Shown: positions 1 through 8,276, numbered from the stretch's first letter. The stretch: 38,567 bases of DNA from Nostoc sp. S13 (GCF_029379315.1 NZ_JAQYWQ010000069.1:1-38567); one strand, 5' to 3'. Translations and numbers: made by a program. The notes: a model not told the origin generated them from the sequence alone.

Positions 1-77
1 GTCCGCGTTCGCGCAGCGTCTCGCAGAGAGCGTCTTGATTCTGACTCCTGAATTCTGACTTCTGAATTCTTCTTCAA
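1..77. repeat. Dispersed repeat, left copy of an inverted pair
   Basis: GC-rich GTCTCGCAGAGAGCGTC-type sequence is followed by alternating CTGACTCCTGAATT/CTGACTTCTGAATT heptamer-like units. Its reverse complement recurs almost exactly at 38421-38499. This copy is probably cut by the window edge. The rest of the spacer, to 274, is AT-rich and shows no gene. Confidence 0.8.
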
Positions 78-274
78 TAATTTAATTTTTTCAAGCTTAA
101 AACTCGGAACTTGAGCTTCGGAACTAGAAATGCCAAGTTCTATACTCAAACTCCGAGCTTCTAAACTCTAACTTTCAACCTGTTAGGCAAAATTGCTGAT
201 AGATTTTCTCCACTATTGATGCTTAGGGCTGCACTTTCCTTTCTTTACAAACGAAATTGCGCCTTGATCAACTT

Positions 275-1927
275 TTAGTTTCTACCTTTGAAAGAGTTTA
301 ACCATTCTTGAACCTGCTCTCGTGCAATATCGCGCCCCCCAAGGCCAAAAGCTAGGGCAATAGCAACAGCGATCGCACCTAGTAAAAGTCCAAAGGCTAA
401 ATTCACAATATCACTGGCAACTCCAATCTGTTGCAGTGCCATTGCAGAGACTAAACCAATGATGGCAATCCGCGCTATTTGACCTAAAATCTGGGCTTGG
501 CGTTCGCCGGAACTAGTAATGATGTTAAAAGCCAGATTTGCTAGGAATAAGCCAATGGCAAAGATCACCAATCCTGCCAAAATCCGCCCGAATATGATCA
601 CAATACCAGACACTAATGCTGTCAGGGCTGGAATATTCAAGATATTCACCGCCGCCACCGTTGCAAACAACATGATACCCACTAAGGCAACAATACCTAC
701 AATTTCCGATGGCGTGCGGGTTGGAGTTGGTTCAACTGTTGGTTGTGTTGAAATTATGATTCGTCTGCTGGGTGTTGTCAGACCCAAAATAGTGAAAATA
801 TTATTAAAGCCTAAATTGGTGAGGATACTTGTAACCAAATCCGCTACAAATCGCCCGATGAAATAGGCAACTATCAAAATTGCCACGGCTGTGAAGATGG
901 CAGGGAGGGCGTTGAGAATCTGTTGCAGCATAGCGATCGCCGGTACTGATATCGCATCAATTCGCAAGGCATTCAGCGTTGCGATCGCCACAGGAATCAA
1001 AATCAAAACATAGACAATTGTGCCGATAATACTCGATAGAGGTTGCACCCCCGCAGTCGCTGATAATCCTAACCGACTACCTAAATGGTCGATACCAGTT
1101 GTCGCCAGCAAGTTTGTCACAATCCGCCGTACCACATTAGCTATGAACCAGCCAACTACAGCAATTAACGCCGCCGCTAAAATGTTCGGCAGAATTAGCA
1201 GAACCTCTGTAATTAGAGCTTGTACTGGTTGTAGAGCCTGCCTGAGTCCGAGAGTATCCAAAACTGGCGCGAGAAACAGTAAAAATATAAACCAATACAG
1301 AGCATTGCCAATCGTCTCACTCAGAGACAGCTGATTCAGGCTGGGTGCGCTGTTTTCTGGTTCTGGATTCAAACGCTCATCCAGATTAAATGCCTGTAGT
1401 GAGCGCACAGTGATAATCTTCACAATGGTTGCCAAAAACCAGGCGGTTCCCAAAAGGATTCCCGCACCAACTAACTTGGGCAAAAAGCCAATAAGTTGAT
1501 CGAGAAAATTATTCAGGGGTCGAGAGGCTACCTCCAGATCCAATGCCTGTAAAACAGCTACTGCCGTCAACAGGATAATGCTCCAAAAGACTAAGCTGGA
1601 GATTAATTTCTCCACTTGGGGAACATCTTGACGACCCGTTACTCCTGCGGCAATGCGGTTATCGATGTTTGTGCGATTGAGGATTCCTCGCGTCAGCGCC
1701 GCTGCGCCCAATGCAATTAGCCAACCGAAAAACAAAATTGCCACTGCCCCCAGCAGACGAGGTGTAAATAGAATCAACTGTTGAACAATACCTCGCACAT
1801 CAGCGATTCCTTGATTCACTGCTGGTTGCACCGGTTGCAGGCTGGGCGATTGTGCCAAAAATTGTTGCACCCTTGTGGACAAAGCAACTCCTATCACCTG
1901 GGTTATTCCTTGCCAAGTTGTGTTCAT
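275..1927 (-). CDS. Mechanosensitive-channel-like TM-helix-repeat membrane protein
   Basis: A 550-residue, very hydrophobic protein with about ten to eleven membrane segments arranged in repeated blocks. Each block has the pattern of a long TM helix, then a polar stretch with an R(N/I/F)V-type segment, then a line such as 'LPNILAAALIAVVGWFIANV' (repeated as LPKLVGAGILLGTAWFLA and LPAIFTAVAILIVAYFIG). This matches the 'conserved TM helix' repeat family (PF05552-type), which is related to small-conductance mechanosensitive channels. The C-terminus has a glycine-rich helix, LAFGLGGRDIAREQVQEWL, very like the end of the pore domain in MscS-related proteins. It probably sits in the plasma membrane. 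The role in osmotic or tension response is inferred from the family. The ATG start at 1927 gives a plausible N-terminus. It is divergent from the SRPBCC gene and appears monocistronic. Confidence 0.75.
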   Translation of the reverse strand: MNTTWQGITQVIGVALSTRVQQFLAQSPSLQPVQPAVNQGIADVRGIVQQLILFTPRLLGAVAILFFGWLIALGAAALTRGILNRTNIDNRIAAGVTGRQDVPQVEKLISSLVFWSIILLTAVAVLQALDLEVASRPLNNFLDQLIGFLPKLVGAGILLGTAWFLATIVKIITVRSLQAFNLDERLNPEPENSAPSLNQLSLSETIGNALYWFIFLLFLAPVLDTLGLRQALQPVQALITEVLLILPNILAAALIAVVGWFIANVVRRIVTNLLATTGIDHLGSRLGLSATAGVQPLSSIIGTIVYVLILIPVAIATLNALRIDAISVPAIAMLQQILNALPAIFTAVAILIVAYFIGRFVADLVTSILTNLGFNNIFTILGLTTPSRRIIISTQPTVEPTPTRTPSEIVGIVALVGIMLFATVAAVNILNIPALTALVSGIVIIFGRILAGLVIFAIGLFLANLAFNIITSSGERQAQILGQIARIAIIGLVSAMALQQIGVASDIVNLAFGLLLGAIAVAIALAFGLGGRDIAREQVQEWLNSFKGRN

Positions 1928-2069
1928 CGTTTTCGGAATTATGCTTAAGTATTCGCCGCAAACACTGAGTCAGTGTTTTGCCTATCAATTTACCAGTAAA
2001 AACATACATCTATGGTATTGATATCAAGACTAATTTTTGACTTTGTTACTTATATTTGATTTAATCTTT

Positions 2070-2136
2070 GGGCATTGGGCATTGGGTATTCTTTCTTCTC
2101 CTGCTCCCCCTGCTCCTGCCACTCCCCACTCCCCAG
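2070..2136. repeat. Low-complexity heptamer-type repeat (GGGCATT, CTGCTCC units)
   Basis: GGGCATTGGGCATTGGGTATT is followed by pyrimidine-rich CTCCTGCTCCCC and CCACTCCCCACTCCCC units in the spacer between two divergent genes. This is the kind of short tandem repeat common in Nostoc-type genomes. A related GCCCAATGCCCCATG block lies at 34653-34732. Confidence 0.7.
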
Positions 2137-2181
2137 AATTTTGCGTTACTCTAATTGCAGCAACAGCACCAAAGATGTGGA

Positions 2182-2625
2182 ATGTCGCAAGTTTTATCAC
2201 AATCCATTCAAATTAATGCTACAGCTACGGTGGTGGAGCGCTGTATTAGCGATTTAGCTCTGATGCACCGTTGGCTCAACCCTGTCCTCCGTTGCGAACC
2301 TGTAGGCGAAGCTTGGAGCACCGATGTCGGCAGTCAAAGTCGTTTTATCATTCAAATTCCTCTACTAAAACCCACATTGAACAGCGTAGTTGTGCAACGA
2401 GAACCGGGTTTGGTAGTCTGGGAATTTAAGGGATTTTTTCAAGGGCGCGATCGCTGGGAATGTCAGCCAACAGAAAAAGGAACCTGCCTACTTAACCGTT
2501 TCGAGTACGATATCCCTAACCCCTTAGTGAGTTGGGGTTTCAACACTTTTGCTGCATCTTGGACAAAAGAAGATATGCAAGCCCAACTGCGCCGCCTCAA
2601 ACGAGTCGCAGAAGAACAAAAATAA
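2182..2625 (+). CDS. SRPBCC / polyketide-cyclase-like small-molecule-binding protein
   Basis: 147 residues counted from the ATG at 2182; an upstream in-frame ATG at 2155 would add nine residues (MQQQHQRCG) that look like spacer. The pattern is that of the START/SRPBCC helix-grip fold. An N-terminal beta strand with 'VLSQSIQINATATVVERCI' is followed by 'LALMHRWLNPV', the family's D/H-x-x-x-W-(L/N)P segment, then alternating strands (SRFIIQIPLL, GLVVWEFKGFFQGRDRWEC, TCLLNRFEYDIPNP). A long C-terminal amphipathic helix (DMQAQLRRLKRVAEEQ) would cover the cavity. No catalytic residues can be assigned, and the ligand is unknown. Probably cytoplasmic. A hairpin at 2685-2713 may end its transcript. 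Confidence 0.7.
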   Translation: MSQVLSQSIQINATATVVERCISDLALMHRWLNPVLRCEPVGEAWSTDVGSQSRFIIQIPLLKPTLNSVVVQREPGLVVWEFKGFFQGRDRWECQPTEKGTCLLNRFEYDIPNPLVSWGFNTFAASWTKEDMQAQLRRLKRVAEEQK

Positions 2626-3031
2626 TTCGATCATTGGTCTTTTAACTAGGTATGAACTTTGGTTCATGTGCAATAGTCCAATTCGTTAAAAAGGGACTGA
2701 AATCCTTTTTAACAACAGATATAGGAGGCAGTATTCCTACTGTCTTCTTCACAAGACTTTTGCTATAACTCTTAGAATTCATTCTCAACAAGTGCTTGAG
2801 AATAGGGCTTCATCATTACCTTAAGTATAAACACAGGCTCTAACCTCTGTAGATGAGGTTACAAGCCTTTTAAATTGCGTGTTTTTACGTTCTGTTCCCC
2901 AAATTAGTAGCTTTATTTATCAGTGAATTTTCTATAAAGTAGGTCAAAATGTTTTCAGCCTTTAGAGATACATATTAGTATCAAAGCGTTGAAAGCAGAC
3001 AAAAAGATTCGTTTCTAGGGTAAATAACAGA
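2626..3031. other. Spacer upstream of the PEP-CTERM gene
   Basis: 406 bp without a credible ORF. It holds the hairpin at 2685-2713 and AT-rich sequence with several short inverted repeats (such as AACCTCTGTAGATGAGGTT around 2850). No strong Shine-Dalgarno precedes the ATG at 3032. No tRNA-like fold was seen. Confidence 0.5.
2685..2713 (+). terminator. Perfect 10-bp hairpin, possible terminator
   Basis: GTTAAAAAGG, a 9-nt loop, then CCTTTTTAAC. The arms are perfectly complementary and the right arm carries five T residues, but the stem is AT-rich and no T-run follows it. It lies 60 bp past the SRPBCC stop codon. Confidence 0.35.
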
Positions 3032-3622
3032 ATGGCTACTGTAAATATTTTGACAAAATTATCACTGACTACAGTGGGAGCAGCAGTTATTGGACTGGGA
3101 GCAGCAGGAACCGCACAAGCTAAGACTTATAATGAAGTGGGCGATGCAGGTAAAACTTTAAAAACCGCCCAAAGTCTTCCTGGTGGCATTAATGTCATCA
3201 AAGGAACTATCTCTTCTAAGAACGGTGCTGACCTCTTTTCTTTCTTTTGGGATAGTGGGCGATTCAAAGCTACGACAGTCGATGGTGCATCCTTCGATAC
3301 TATATTAGAACTGTTTGATTCGTCAGGTACGCTAATTGCTTTCAACGACGATTCTAAGGGTACGAAGCAATCCACTCTCAATGAGTTTTTGGATACCGGT
3401 GAGTACTTGTTGGGAATATCATCCTTCGCCAACTTTGCCCTATCTGCTTCTAGTTATGGTGATATTGCTCCTGGTTATTCTTCTGGCAATTACTCTATCA
3501 CCTTAAACAAGAAGACTGCTTCTGTTCCTGAACCCGCTTCTCTCATTGGTATCTTAGGCTTAGGTGCTTTCGGCATTACCTCTGTTGGCAAGCGTAAACA
3601 ACAAGCCGCAGTTAAGGCATAA
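3032..3622 (+). CDS. PEP-CTERM sorted extracellular protein with a PPC domain
   Basis: 196 residues. The N-terminal signal peptide (about 1-31) ends in GTAQA before KTYNEVGDAG. The central part, about 35-160, reads as a bacterial pre-peptidase C-terminal (PPC) beta domain: 'ADLFSFFWDSGRF', 'FDTILELFDSSGTLIAFNDD' and 'TGEYLLGISS' follow its D-x-F-x-F, L-(Y/F)D-xx-G and G-x-Y-x-(L/V) pattern. The C-terminus has the exosortase sorting signal: VPEP at about 171-174, then a hydrophobic helix (SLIGILGLGAFGITSV), then a basic tail GKRKQ. The family is exported, processed by an exosortase and displayed or released at the surface. The binding role is unknown. It is a single gene followed by a strong terminator. 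Confidence 0.88.
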   Translation: MATVNILTKLSLTTVGAAVIGLGAAGTAQAKTYNEVGDAGKTLKTAQSLPGGINVIKGTISSKNGADLFSFFWDSGRFKATTVDGASFDTILELFDSSGTLIAFNDDSKGTKQSTLNEFLDTGEYLLGISSFANFALSASSYGDIAPGYSSGNYSITLNKKTASVPEPASLIGILGLGAFGITSVGKRKQQAAVKA

Positions 3623-3666
3623 GCAAGCATCAATTTTTATTTCAGCCGTTTAATTTAACTAACTAC

Positions 3667-3700
3667 TGCTGTGTCAATATGGTGCTGACACAGCATTTTT
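3667..3700 (+). terminator. Rho-independent terminator of the PEP-CTERM gene
   Basis: TGCTGTGTCA, a 9-nt loop, TGACACAGCA and then TTTTT: a perfect 10-bp stem followed by a T-run, 45 bp after the stop codon at 3622. It lies between convergent genes, so it could also insulate the SirB1-like gene from read-through. Confidence 0.85.
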
Positions 3701-3713
3701 GATTCAACCATTC

Positions 3714-4529
3714 TTACCCAAAAAAGTCAAGTAACTGCCGAATCAGAGATGCATCTTCGGCATCAGGAACTTTTGCTAAATAATTTTGTAAGTCGTCTAC
3801 AGCTAGGGGGTAGTAACCGAGTTTATAATAAATCAAACCGCGATCGCGCAATTCTAAGGTTAAATTAGGAAACAGTAATAAAATTCGTTCAACCGCTCCT
3901 AGCGTTTTTTCTAAATTTTGTTGTTTGATATAAATAAATTTTAAATTTGTCAGCATCCGTGCTAAAAATTGCCGATGACTGACTACGGCTAAAAATTCTG
4001 CTTGTAGCATCACAGGTTGCTGATAAAGTTGAGACAGCCGTTCTTCGCAATCTTGAGCAAATATTATTTCACCACCATTGAAAGCATCGACGAAAATCTC
4101 TATGTCTGGAACATCCGGGCGGATTAGGAAATGTCCTGGCATCCCCACACCCACCATCGGAAAATCAATCCGTCGGGCGACCTCCAGGTAAATCAGTGCT
4201 AAGGTAATGGGAATCCCCAATCGGCGGTCAATTACATCATTGAAAAAGCTGTTACGCGGGTTGTAATAGTCAGTTTTATTACCAGAAAACTTTAAATCAT
4301 CGTAAAGATATTGATTAATACATTGAACTATCCGCAAAGGATATCGTGAAGAAGGCAGGCGCTCTTGAAGTTCCTGTGCCATTGTATCGAGAGCATTGAG
4401 GTATTCTTCTGGGTCTAGGTTGGGATATTCTTCTAGTGCAATATACAAAGCTGCTTTTGCTAGGTCAATGTATTCGTCAGACTGCTGAATCTCCTGGTAA
4501 AAATATTGTCGTGCTGACGAGAAATTCAT
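3714..4529 (-). CDS. SirB1-type transglutaminase-fold / TPR protein
   Basis: 271 residues, the usual size for the SirB1 family. The region about 50-190 matches the SirB1 N-terminal, transglutaminase-like domain: 'QCINQYLYDDLKFSGN', 'YYNPRNSFFNDVIDRRLGIPITLALIYLEVARR', 'VGVGMPGHFLIRPD' and 'IFVDAFNGGEI'. The last part, about 200-271, is a TPR-like tail ('RILLLFPNLTLELRDRGLIYYKLGYYPLAVDDLQNYL'). The Cys-His-Asp triad of true transglutaminases is not evident, because IPITLALIY occupies the Cys-helix position. A non-enzymatic, protein-interaction role is therefore likely, and the actual function in cyanobacteria is unknown. The ATG at 4529 is the only sensible start. Confidence 0.8.
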   Translation of the reverse strand: MNFSSARQYFYQEIQQSDEYIDLAKAALYIALEEYPNLDPEEYLNALDTMAQELQERLPSSRYPLRIVQCINQYLYDDLKFSGNKTDYYNPRNSFFNDVIDRRLGIPITLALIYLEVARRIDFPMVGVGMPGHFLIRPDVPDIEIFVDAFNGGEIIFAQDCEERLSQLYQQPVMLQAEFLAVVSHRQFLARMLTNLKFIYIKQQNLEKTLGAVERILLLFPNLTLELRDRGLIYYKLGYYPLAVDDLQNYLAKVPDAEDASLIRQLLDFFG

Positions 4530-5137
4530 AGGCTGTTGTTCGGTGGAAGTGTGAGGATGAAGCGAGAGCGGCTTGGCTGAACTGAAAACAGTTTTTTGTA
4601 CCTATTTTTATATTAGAGATATTCAGAAGATTTGAAAATGTAGTTTGTTTTTAACCACTATGGTTTTCATCGGTAGGTATCATAACAGTGTGTTACTACA
4701 ATGTTCTTAAGTGTAGATTCTGCTTACATAGCCATACTTAAACATTATCACGTTGATCAAGCTATCTGAAAGCAACAATTTAATTTTACAAAGGTTTAAT
4801 CAATTATTTACTTTATATTGTGTATATAAGTCGCCTTAAATCTAGGTTTTGGCTGCTATTTAATCTAATTTTGAATGTATTTCTTATGTGAATACGCGTA
4901 AATACTCTCGACGCTAAATAAATTTGCCAGTAATCTAAGTAAATAGGCAAGTGAGGAAAACACTTTTAGTAACCTGCTTAAATAACTAGAAAACAAAAGC
5001 TAAGTTCAAAACTTTAGTCATTTTCACTAGTGCTTATATCTGCGATCGCCGCGAGACGCTCGCAGACTTTGGTGCTGCAATGGATCAAAAAATTAAGGCA
5101 GAAATCAAGCCAACCCTCTCGACATCCAAGGAGATTG
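4530..5137. other. AT-rich spacer with one short dispersed repeat
   Basis: About 600 bp with no supported gene. Two short overlapping ORFs on opposite strands near 5014-5248 lack coding character and run into the 3' end of the OGFr-domain gene. A GCGATCGCCGCGAGACGCTC segment at 5042-5061 is a HIP1 site fused to the GAGACGC-type dispersed repeat. Confidence 0.5.
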
Positions 5138-5689
5138 TTATATTTTCGCATTGGGTTTGACTGCAATTGTCCAATACTGAAATGTTTCACTTCCAATCCG
5201 ATCGCCATCCTCACGGTAGATTTGCCGCAAGCATTCATAAAATGCTAGGGCTTCATTCTCCAATCCAAATGTCATTAAGCACTTTAATATACGGGTGATC
5301 CGAAGATAATTGTGGTCAGATATACAGACCCATTCGGCTTTACGATTCGGATAGTCTTCTGAGTGGCTAACAATTATTTTTCCATCATTACTCTCGTGGC
5401 GTTGCAACCCATAAAATTTAAGCATGACTGTGAAGGAACGCAGTAAATTTTGACGTAGGTGTGGGTTGCTTTGAAATGCTTGAATTACTTTCTCATCAAC
5501 AATGGGTGCATCACGATTGAATGCACTTCGCTCAGGTAAAGGGAACAACCACTGAATGTAATTATGGACACACTCCAATTCTTCAAAATCCCAAGTCCAC
5601 ATCTCTTGAATTGTGCGACCTTCTGAATCTCGTTGCTCCCCTAAGTAGAACGGAACAAGCATTGCACTGAGTTGTTTTTGATGATTCAT
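5138..5689 (-). CDS. Opioid growth factor receptor (OGFr) conserved-region protein
   Basis: 183 residues. Residues about 12-100 carry the hallmark of the OGFr conserved region (PF04664-type): 'FYLGEQRDSEGRTIQEMW', 'LECVHNYIQWLFPLPERS' (family signature LE..H.YIQWLFP), 'VIQAFQSNPHLRQNLLRSF' and 'MLKFYGL'. A later 'LRITRILKCLMTFGLENEALAFYECL' matches the R-I-(T/S)-R-I-(L)-x-x-L-x-x-x-G-L-x-x-E-A helical hairpin. In animals the domain belongs to a nuclear-envelope-associated receptor for Met-enkephalin; its biochemical role in bacteria is unknown. No signal peptide or TM segment is seen, so it is probably cytoplasmic. A GGGAG motif lies just upstream of the ATG. It stands alone between two spacers. 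Confidence 0.8.
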   Translation of the reverse strand: MNHQKQLSAMLVPFYLGEQRDSEGRTIQEMWTWDFEELECVHNYIQWLFPLPERSAFNRDAPIVDEKVIQAFQSNPHLRQNLLRSFTVMLKFYGLQRHESNDGKIIVSHSEDYPNRKAEWVCISDHNYLRITRILKCLMTFGLENEALAFYECLRQIYREDGDRIGSETFQYWTIAVKPNAKI

Positions 5690-5760
5690 TGCAAACTCCC
5701 TTCACAACTCGACATCTTGATTTTGGGCGCGATCGCCTAACCAATGACCTTAGAAGTTAT

Positions 5761-6279
5761 TTAAAAAGTATCAAGGTGAACCTGTTTGACGTTTTTACGA
5801 TTTGATTTTAAGTATTCTATCTTTTCAGTCATAGACTGCCCAACACCAATCAATACCCCGTTATGATCTTCACCTAGTAGCCACTCAAGCTTTTTCGAGA
5901 CTATGTAATATTCAAACCCATATATTTCTCCTATTAGGTCGGCAATTACCGCGATCCCACCCTCATAGAGCCAGAAATTACCATGCTGTTTAGTTCTTTT
6001 CCAGTCTTCAGTCACAAATCATACTGTCTCTTCTAAAGGTACAAGTTCTTTCAAAATGTCAGGTGCATATTCGAGATGAATTGAGCAAGACGGTTTTTTG
6101 AAAGAACTCCACCAGGAATAATTTAGTCCTTTTTTACCCAAGGTTGTGAATCGCTCAAGAATTGACACCAATATCTCTTCGTATTCATGAAGGCTAACTA
6201 ACCTGAAATTATTGGAAGAAAGGTTTAGCGTTTTTATGGCTTCTTCAATATCTACTCTGAAATCTAAGCGTTGAGTCAT
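5761..6279 (-). pseudogene. DUF6756-like protein gene interrupted by one in-frame TGA
   Basis: Two consecutive reading frames, 6279-6019 (86 aa, ending VPLEETV) and 6015-5761 (84 aa from GTG), lie in the same frame and are separated only by TGA at 6021-6019 and one Phe codon. Read through, they give one protein of about 172 aa. Around the break it would read LEETV-[stop]-FVTEDWKR; a Trp (TGG) there would give ETVWFVTEDW, as expected for this kind of family. The second part has NFWLYEGG, FEYYIVSKKLEWLLGEDH and GVLIGVG. I associate this pattern with DUF6756-type proteins, from memory and with moderate certainty. The simplest explanation is a TGG-to-TGA nonsense mutation. Alternatives are a sequencing error, or two short proteins made by re-initiation at the GTG. 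Function unknown. Confidence 0.65.
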
Positions 6280-6377
6280 AAAACTTACATTGCTCTAATA
6301 CCAATTCTCTATAAATGATGACGATTCTTTTCCTTGGCGTTCTTAGCGGTTTGCTTTTATTTATTAATCTGAGTATT

Positions 6378-6791
6378 TTACACTTTTGACTTAACTGCTG
6401 ACTGTGATGTTTGTAAAGGCTGAGGCAAACTCCAGTCGGGACGCAAGTTAGCGGCGTTGCGTAAATAAATATGATGAATTGAGGCGGAGGCTGGCAGATA
6501 GGTGTGGATTAGGAACCGAATGCAGCGTTCTAAGCTACCTTCGACGTGCATTTGCTGCACATCCAACATGGCCACATTATCCCAACCAGGACGCGCTCTA
6601 GCGATCGCAGCTGGAAAAATAGCATCCAAATCGCGTGTCACTGAGAAAGTCACACTAATCATGTCCCTCGGCTGGAATTGATTCCGGTTTTCTAATTCAT
6701 CTAGTAGTTCTGTCACCATCTCTCGCATTGCCTCAACGGTATTTTCTGAAACGGTTGTTGCTCCGCGAATAGCCCGCATTTGCCACTCCAC
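6378..6791 (-). CDS. aroH: Chorismate mutase, AroH class
   Basis: 137 residues, the normal length for monofunctional AroH-type chorismate mutases, which convert chorismate to prephenate for Phe/Tyr synthesis in the cytoplasm as a trimer. The sequence aligns well with the Bacillus subtilis enzyme: RAIRGATTV (Arg9 = Bs Arg7), PRDMISVTFSVTRDLDAIFPA, VEGSLERCIRFL (Arg92 = Bs Arg90) and HIYLRNAANLRPD (Tyr109 = Bs Tyr108). Oddly, the loop at Bs Cys75/Glu78 reads D77-V-Q-Q80, so the carboxylate is at the Cys75 position and Gln replaces Glu78. The GTG at 6791 is chosen as start because a perfect AAGGAGG lies 8 nt upstream; an internal ATG at 6779 is the alternative. A repeat-filled spacer separates it from sppA upstream. 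Confidence 0.93.
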   Translation of the reverse strand: MEWQMRAIRGATTVSENTVEAMREMVTELLDELENRNQFQPRDMISVTFSVTRDLDAIFPAAIARARPGWDNVAMLDVQQMHVEGSLERCIRFLIHTYLPASASIHHIYLRNAANLRPDWSLPQPLQTSQSAVKSKV

Positions 6792-6799
6792 GCCAAAAT

Positions 6800-6806
6800 C
6801 CTCCTT
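6800..6806 (-). promoter_or_regulatory. Shine-Dalgarno of aroH (supports the GTG start)
   Basis: On the minus strand this reads AAGGAGG, followed by 8 nt (ATTTTGGC) and GTG at 6791. It is one of the few perfect anti-16S matches in the window and favours the GTG over the ATG 12 nt further in. Confidence 0.7.
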
Positions 6807-6818
6807 AAAACAGAAAAG

Positions 6819-6917
6819 TTAGGAGTTAGGAGTTAAGAACGAGAAGTTAAGAATTTTAACTCATAACTCCTGTACAGACAGACGCGATTAATCGCGTCTC
6901 TCCTAACTCCTAACTCA
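6819..6917. repeat. Heptamer tandem repeat plus GACGCGATTAATCGCGTC palindrome
   Basis: TTAGGAGTTAGGAGTTAAG and its complement-type CTCCTAACTCCTAACTC units flank a perfect 18-bp palindrome at 6881-6898 (GACGCGATT/AATCGCGTC). The same palindrome core is inserted in the coding sequence at 37511-37585, and a variant sits inside the MITE at 26622-26708. Confidence 0.85.
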
Positions 6918-6919
6918 TA

Positions 6920-7741
6920 TTAGGGTCGATATAACCACAACGGTAAACCACTGGTAGACATTTCAAATTCCAGCCAATCAATACCAGCACCAATTCCTGA
7001 TGAAAACTGACGACTCCCTGGTAGAAAGCGACTCAATAAGGGTTTACGTTCTTCTAGGGTATAGCAGAGAGTTTTTTCTGGATCAAGTCCGACCAGTTCT
7101 GCTGTCCAACGGCGGGCATCTTCTTCTGTACCCAGGCGGTCTACAACACCCAACTGTAAGGCTTGCTGTCCAGTAAAAATCCGACCATCGGCGAAACTTT
7201 TCACCGTTTCTACTGCTAAAGAACGGCCATCAGCTACCGTTTGAACAAACTGCTGATAACTTGTGTCAATCAACTCTTGTAGGATGTTTGCTTCTGGTTG
7301 AGTCAGTTCCCGGTCAAAAGCCAAAATGTCTTTATAAGGGCCAGACTTAATTACCATGAAGGAAACACCGATTTTTTCTAGCAAGCGTTCCAAGTTATTC
7401 CCACGCAGAATCACACCAATACTACCCGTAATTGTACCTGGATTGGCGACGATGTGTTCGGCTCCCATGCCGATGTAGACTCCTCCAGAAGCCGAAATAT
7501 TGCCAAAGCTAGCGACGATTTTAATTTTTTCGCGCAAACGCTTTAGGGCGCTGTAGATTTCTTGAGAATCTCCGACTGTACCGCCAGGACTATCGATACG
7601 TAGCAATAATGCCGGAAACTTTTTTTCCTCTACAGTTTTCAGGGCTTCTAGGACGCGTTTGCGAGTAGCACCAGCGATCGCACCAGTAATTTCAATCCGC
7701 GCAATTTGTTTTCTAAACTTGGGCTTAAACGGCCAAATCAT
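6920..7741 (-). CDS. sppA: Signal peptide peptidase SppA (short form)
   Basis: 273 residues, the short single-domain SppA type (family S49). It degrades leftover signal peptides at the membrane; in cyanobacteria SppA homologues are also linked to thylakoid protein turnover. Visible motifs: 'LLLRIDSPGGTVGDSQEIY' at about 45-63 (oxyanion/S49 signature); 'ISASGGVYIGMGAEHIVANPGTITGSIGV' at 82-110 with Ser85 as likely nucleophile; and 'KSGPYKDI' with Lys137 as general base. The Ser-Lys spacing of 52 equals that of B. subtilis SppA (Ser147/Lys199). 'DGRIFTGQQALQLGVVD' near 185-201 is the C-terminal family motif. There is no clear N-terminal TM segment, so it may associate peripherally. The stop codon lies right beside a repeat block, and aroH follows on the same strand. 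Confidence 0.92.
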   Translation of the reverse strand: MIWPFKPKFRKQIARIEITGAIAGATRKRVLEALKTVEEKKFPALLLRIDSPGGTVGDSQEIYSALKRLREKIKIVASFGNISASGGVYIGMGAEHIVANPGTITGSIGVILRGNNLERLLEKIGVSFMVIKSGPYKDILAFDRELTQPEANILQELIDTSYQQFVQTVADGRSLAVETVKSFADGRIFTGQQALQLGVVDRLGTEEDARRWTAELVGLDPEKTLCYTLEERKPLLSRFLPGSRQFSSGIGAGIDWLEFEMSTSGLPLWLYRP

Positions 7742-8276
7742 GAGCTGTCAACATACCTCGTAATAAACTCAATATAAGATGCCCAGAGGTCAGATGACCT
7801 GTTTTGCTCTGTTAAGAAACATGAGCAGGCATTCTGCTTATTACGATTTTAAGGAAATTTTTATATTTTGCAGTGAGTTTTATTTAATATTCTCAATGAG
7901 TGCTAATCAAGTCCTTAAAGATTGCAGCTAACACAAAATGCTAAACTCTAGTTTAGCGTTCAATGTGATAATTTAGTACAGAATATTTGAGCTTTTTTGC
8001 CTAAAAATTCCAAAACCCTTGAGATTCTATCTTTTTAACTTTTTGAGAATTAATTTGCTACGGCCGCACACCTGAACTAATAGTAGTCAGTAATTAATAA
8101 CTAATAAATAATAAGTATTTAATCAATAATTTCGTTACTCAATTTAATGAATAAAAATTCATTCAGCAACACTAATCCCTATCTAGGTTAAGACAAGTAG
8201 TACTTTCACTTTTGGAAATATCACTTTTTCCTCTCTTGTACAGCCCATCAGCACCTGACGAAGCTATTTCTACTAT
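7742..8276. other. AT-rich spacer with a short palindrome
   Basis: 535 bp without coding signs. GCTAAACT-CT-AGTTTAGC at 7940-7957 is an 8-bp-arm palindrome that could be an operator or hairpin. The TAATAACTAATAAATAATAAG low-complexity stretch near 8094-8115 looks like slippage. sppA transcription should start in its left part, but no promoter can be assigned with confidence. Confidence 0.45.

Noticed and set aside
1800..2009. 69-codon minus-strand frame overlapping the 5' end of the TM-helix protein
   Set aside because: It is an alternative frame of the same strand over the real start, with no conserved features.
2685..2713. Possible CRISPR repeat (GTTAAAAAGGGACTGAAAT resembles Nostoc repeats ending in GGGATTGAAAC)
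   Set aside because: It occurs once only, with no regularly spaced copies and no cas gene nearby; the perfect hairpin explains it better.
5014..5248. Two opposite short frames near the 3' end of the OGFr-domain gene
   Set aside because: They overlap each other, a dispersed repeat and the real gene, with no coding signs.
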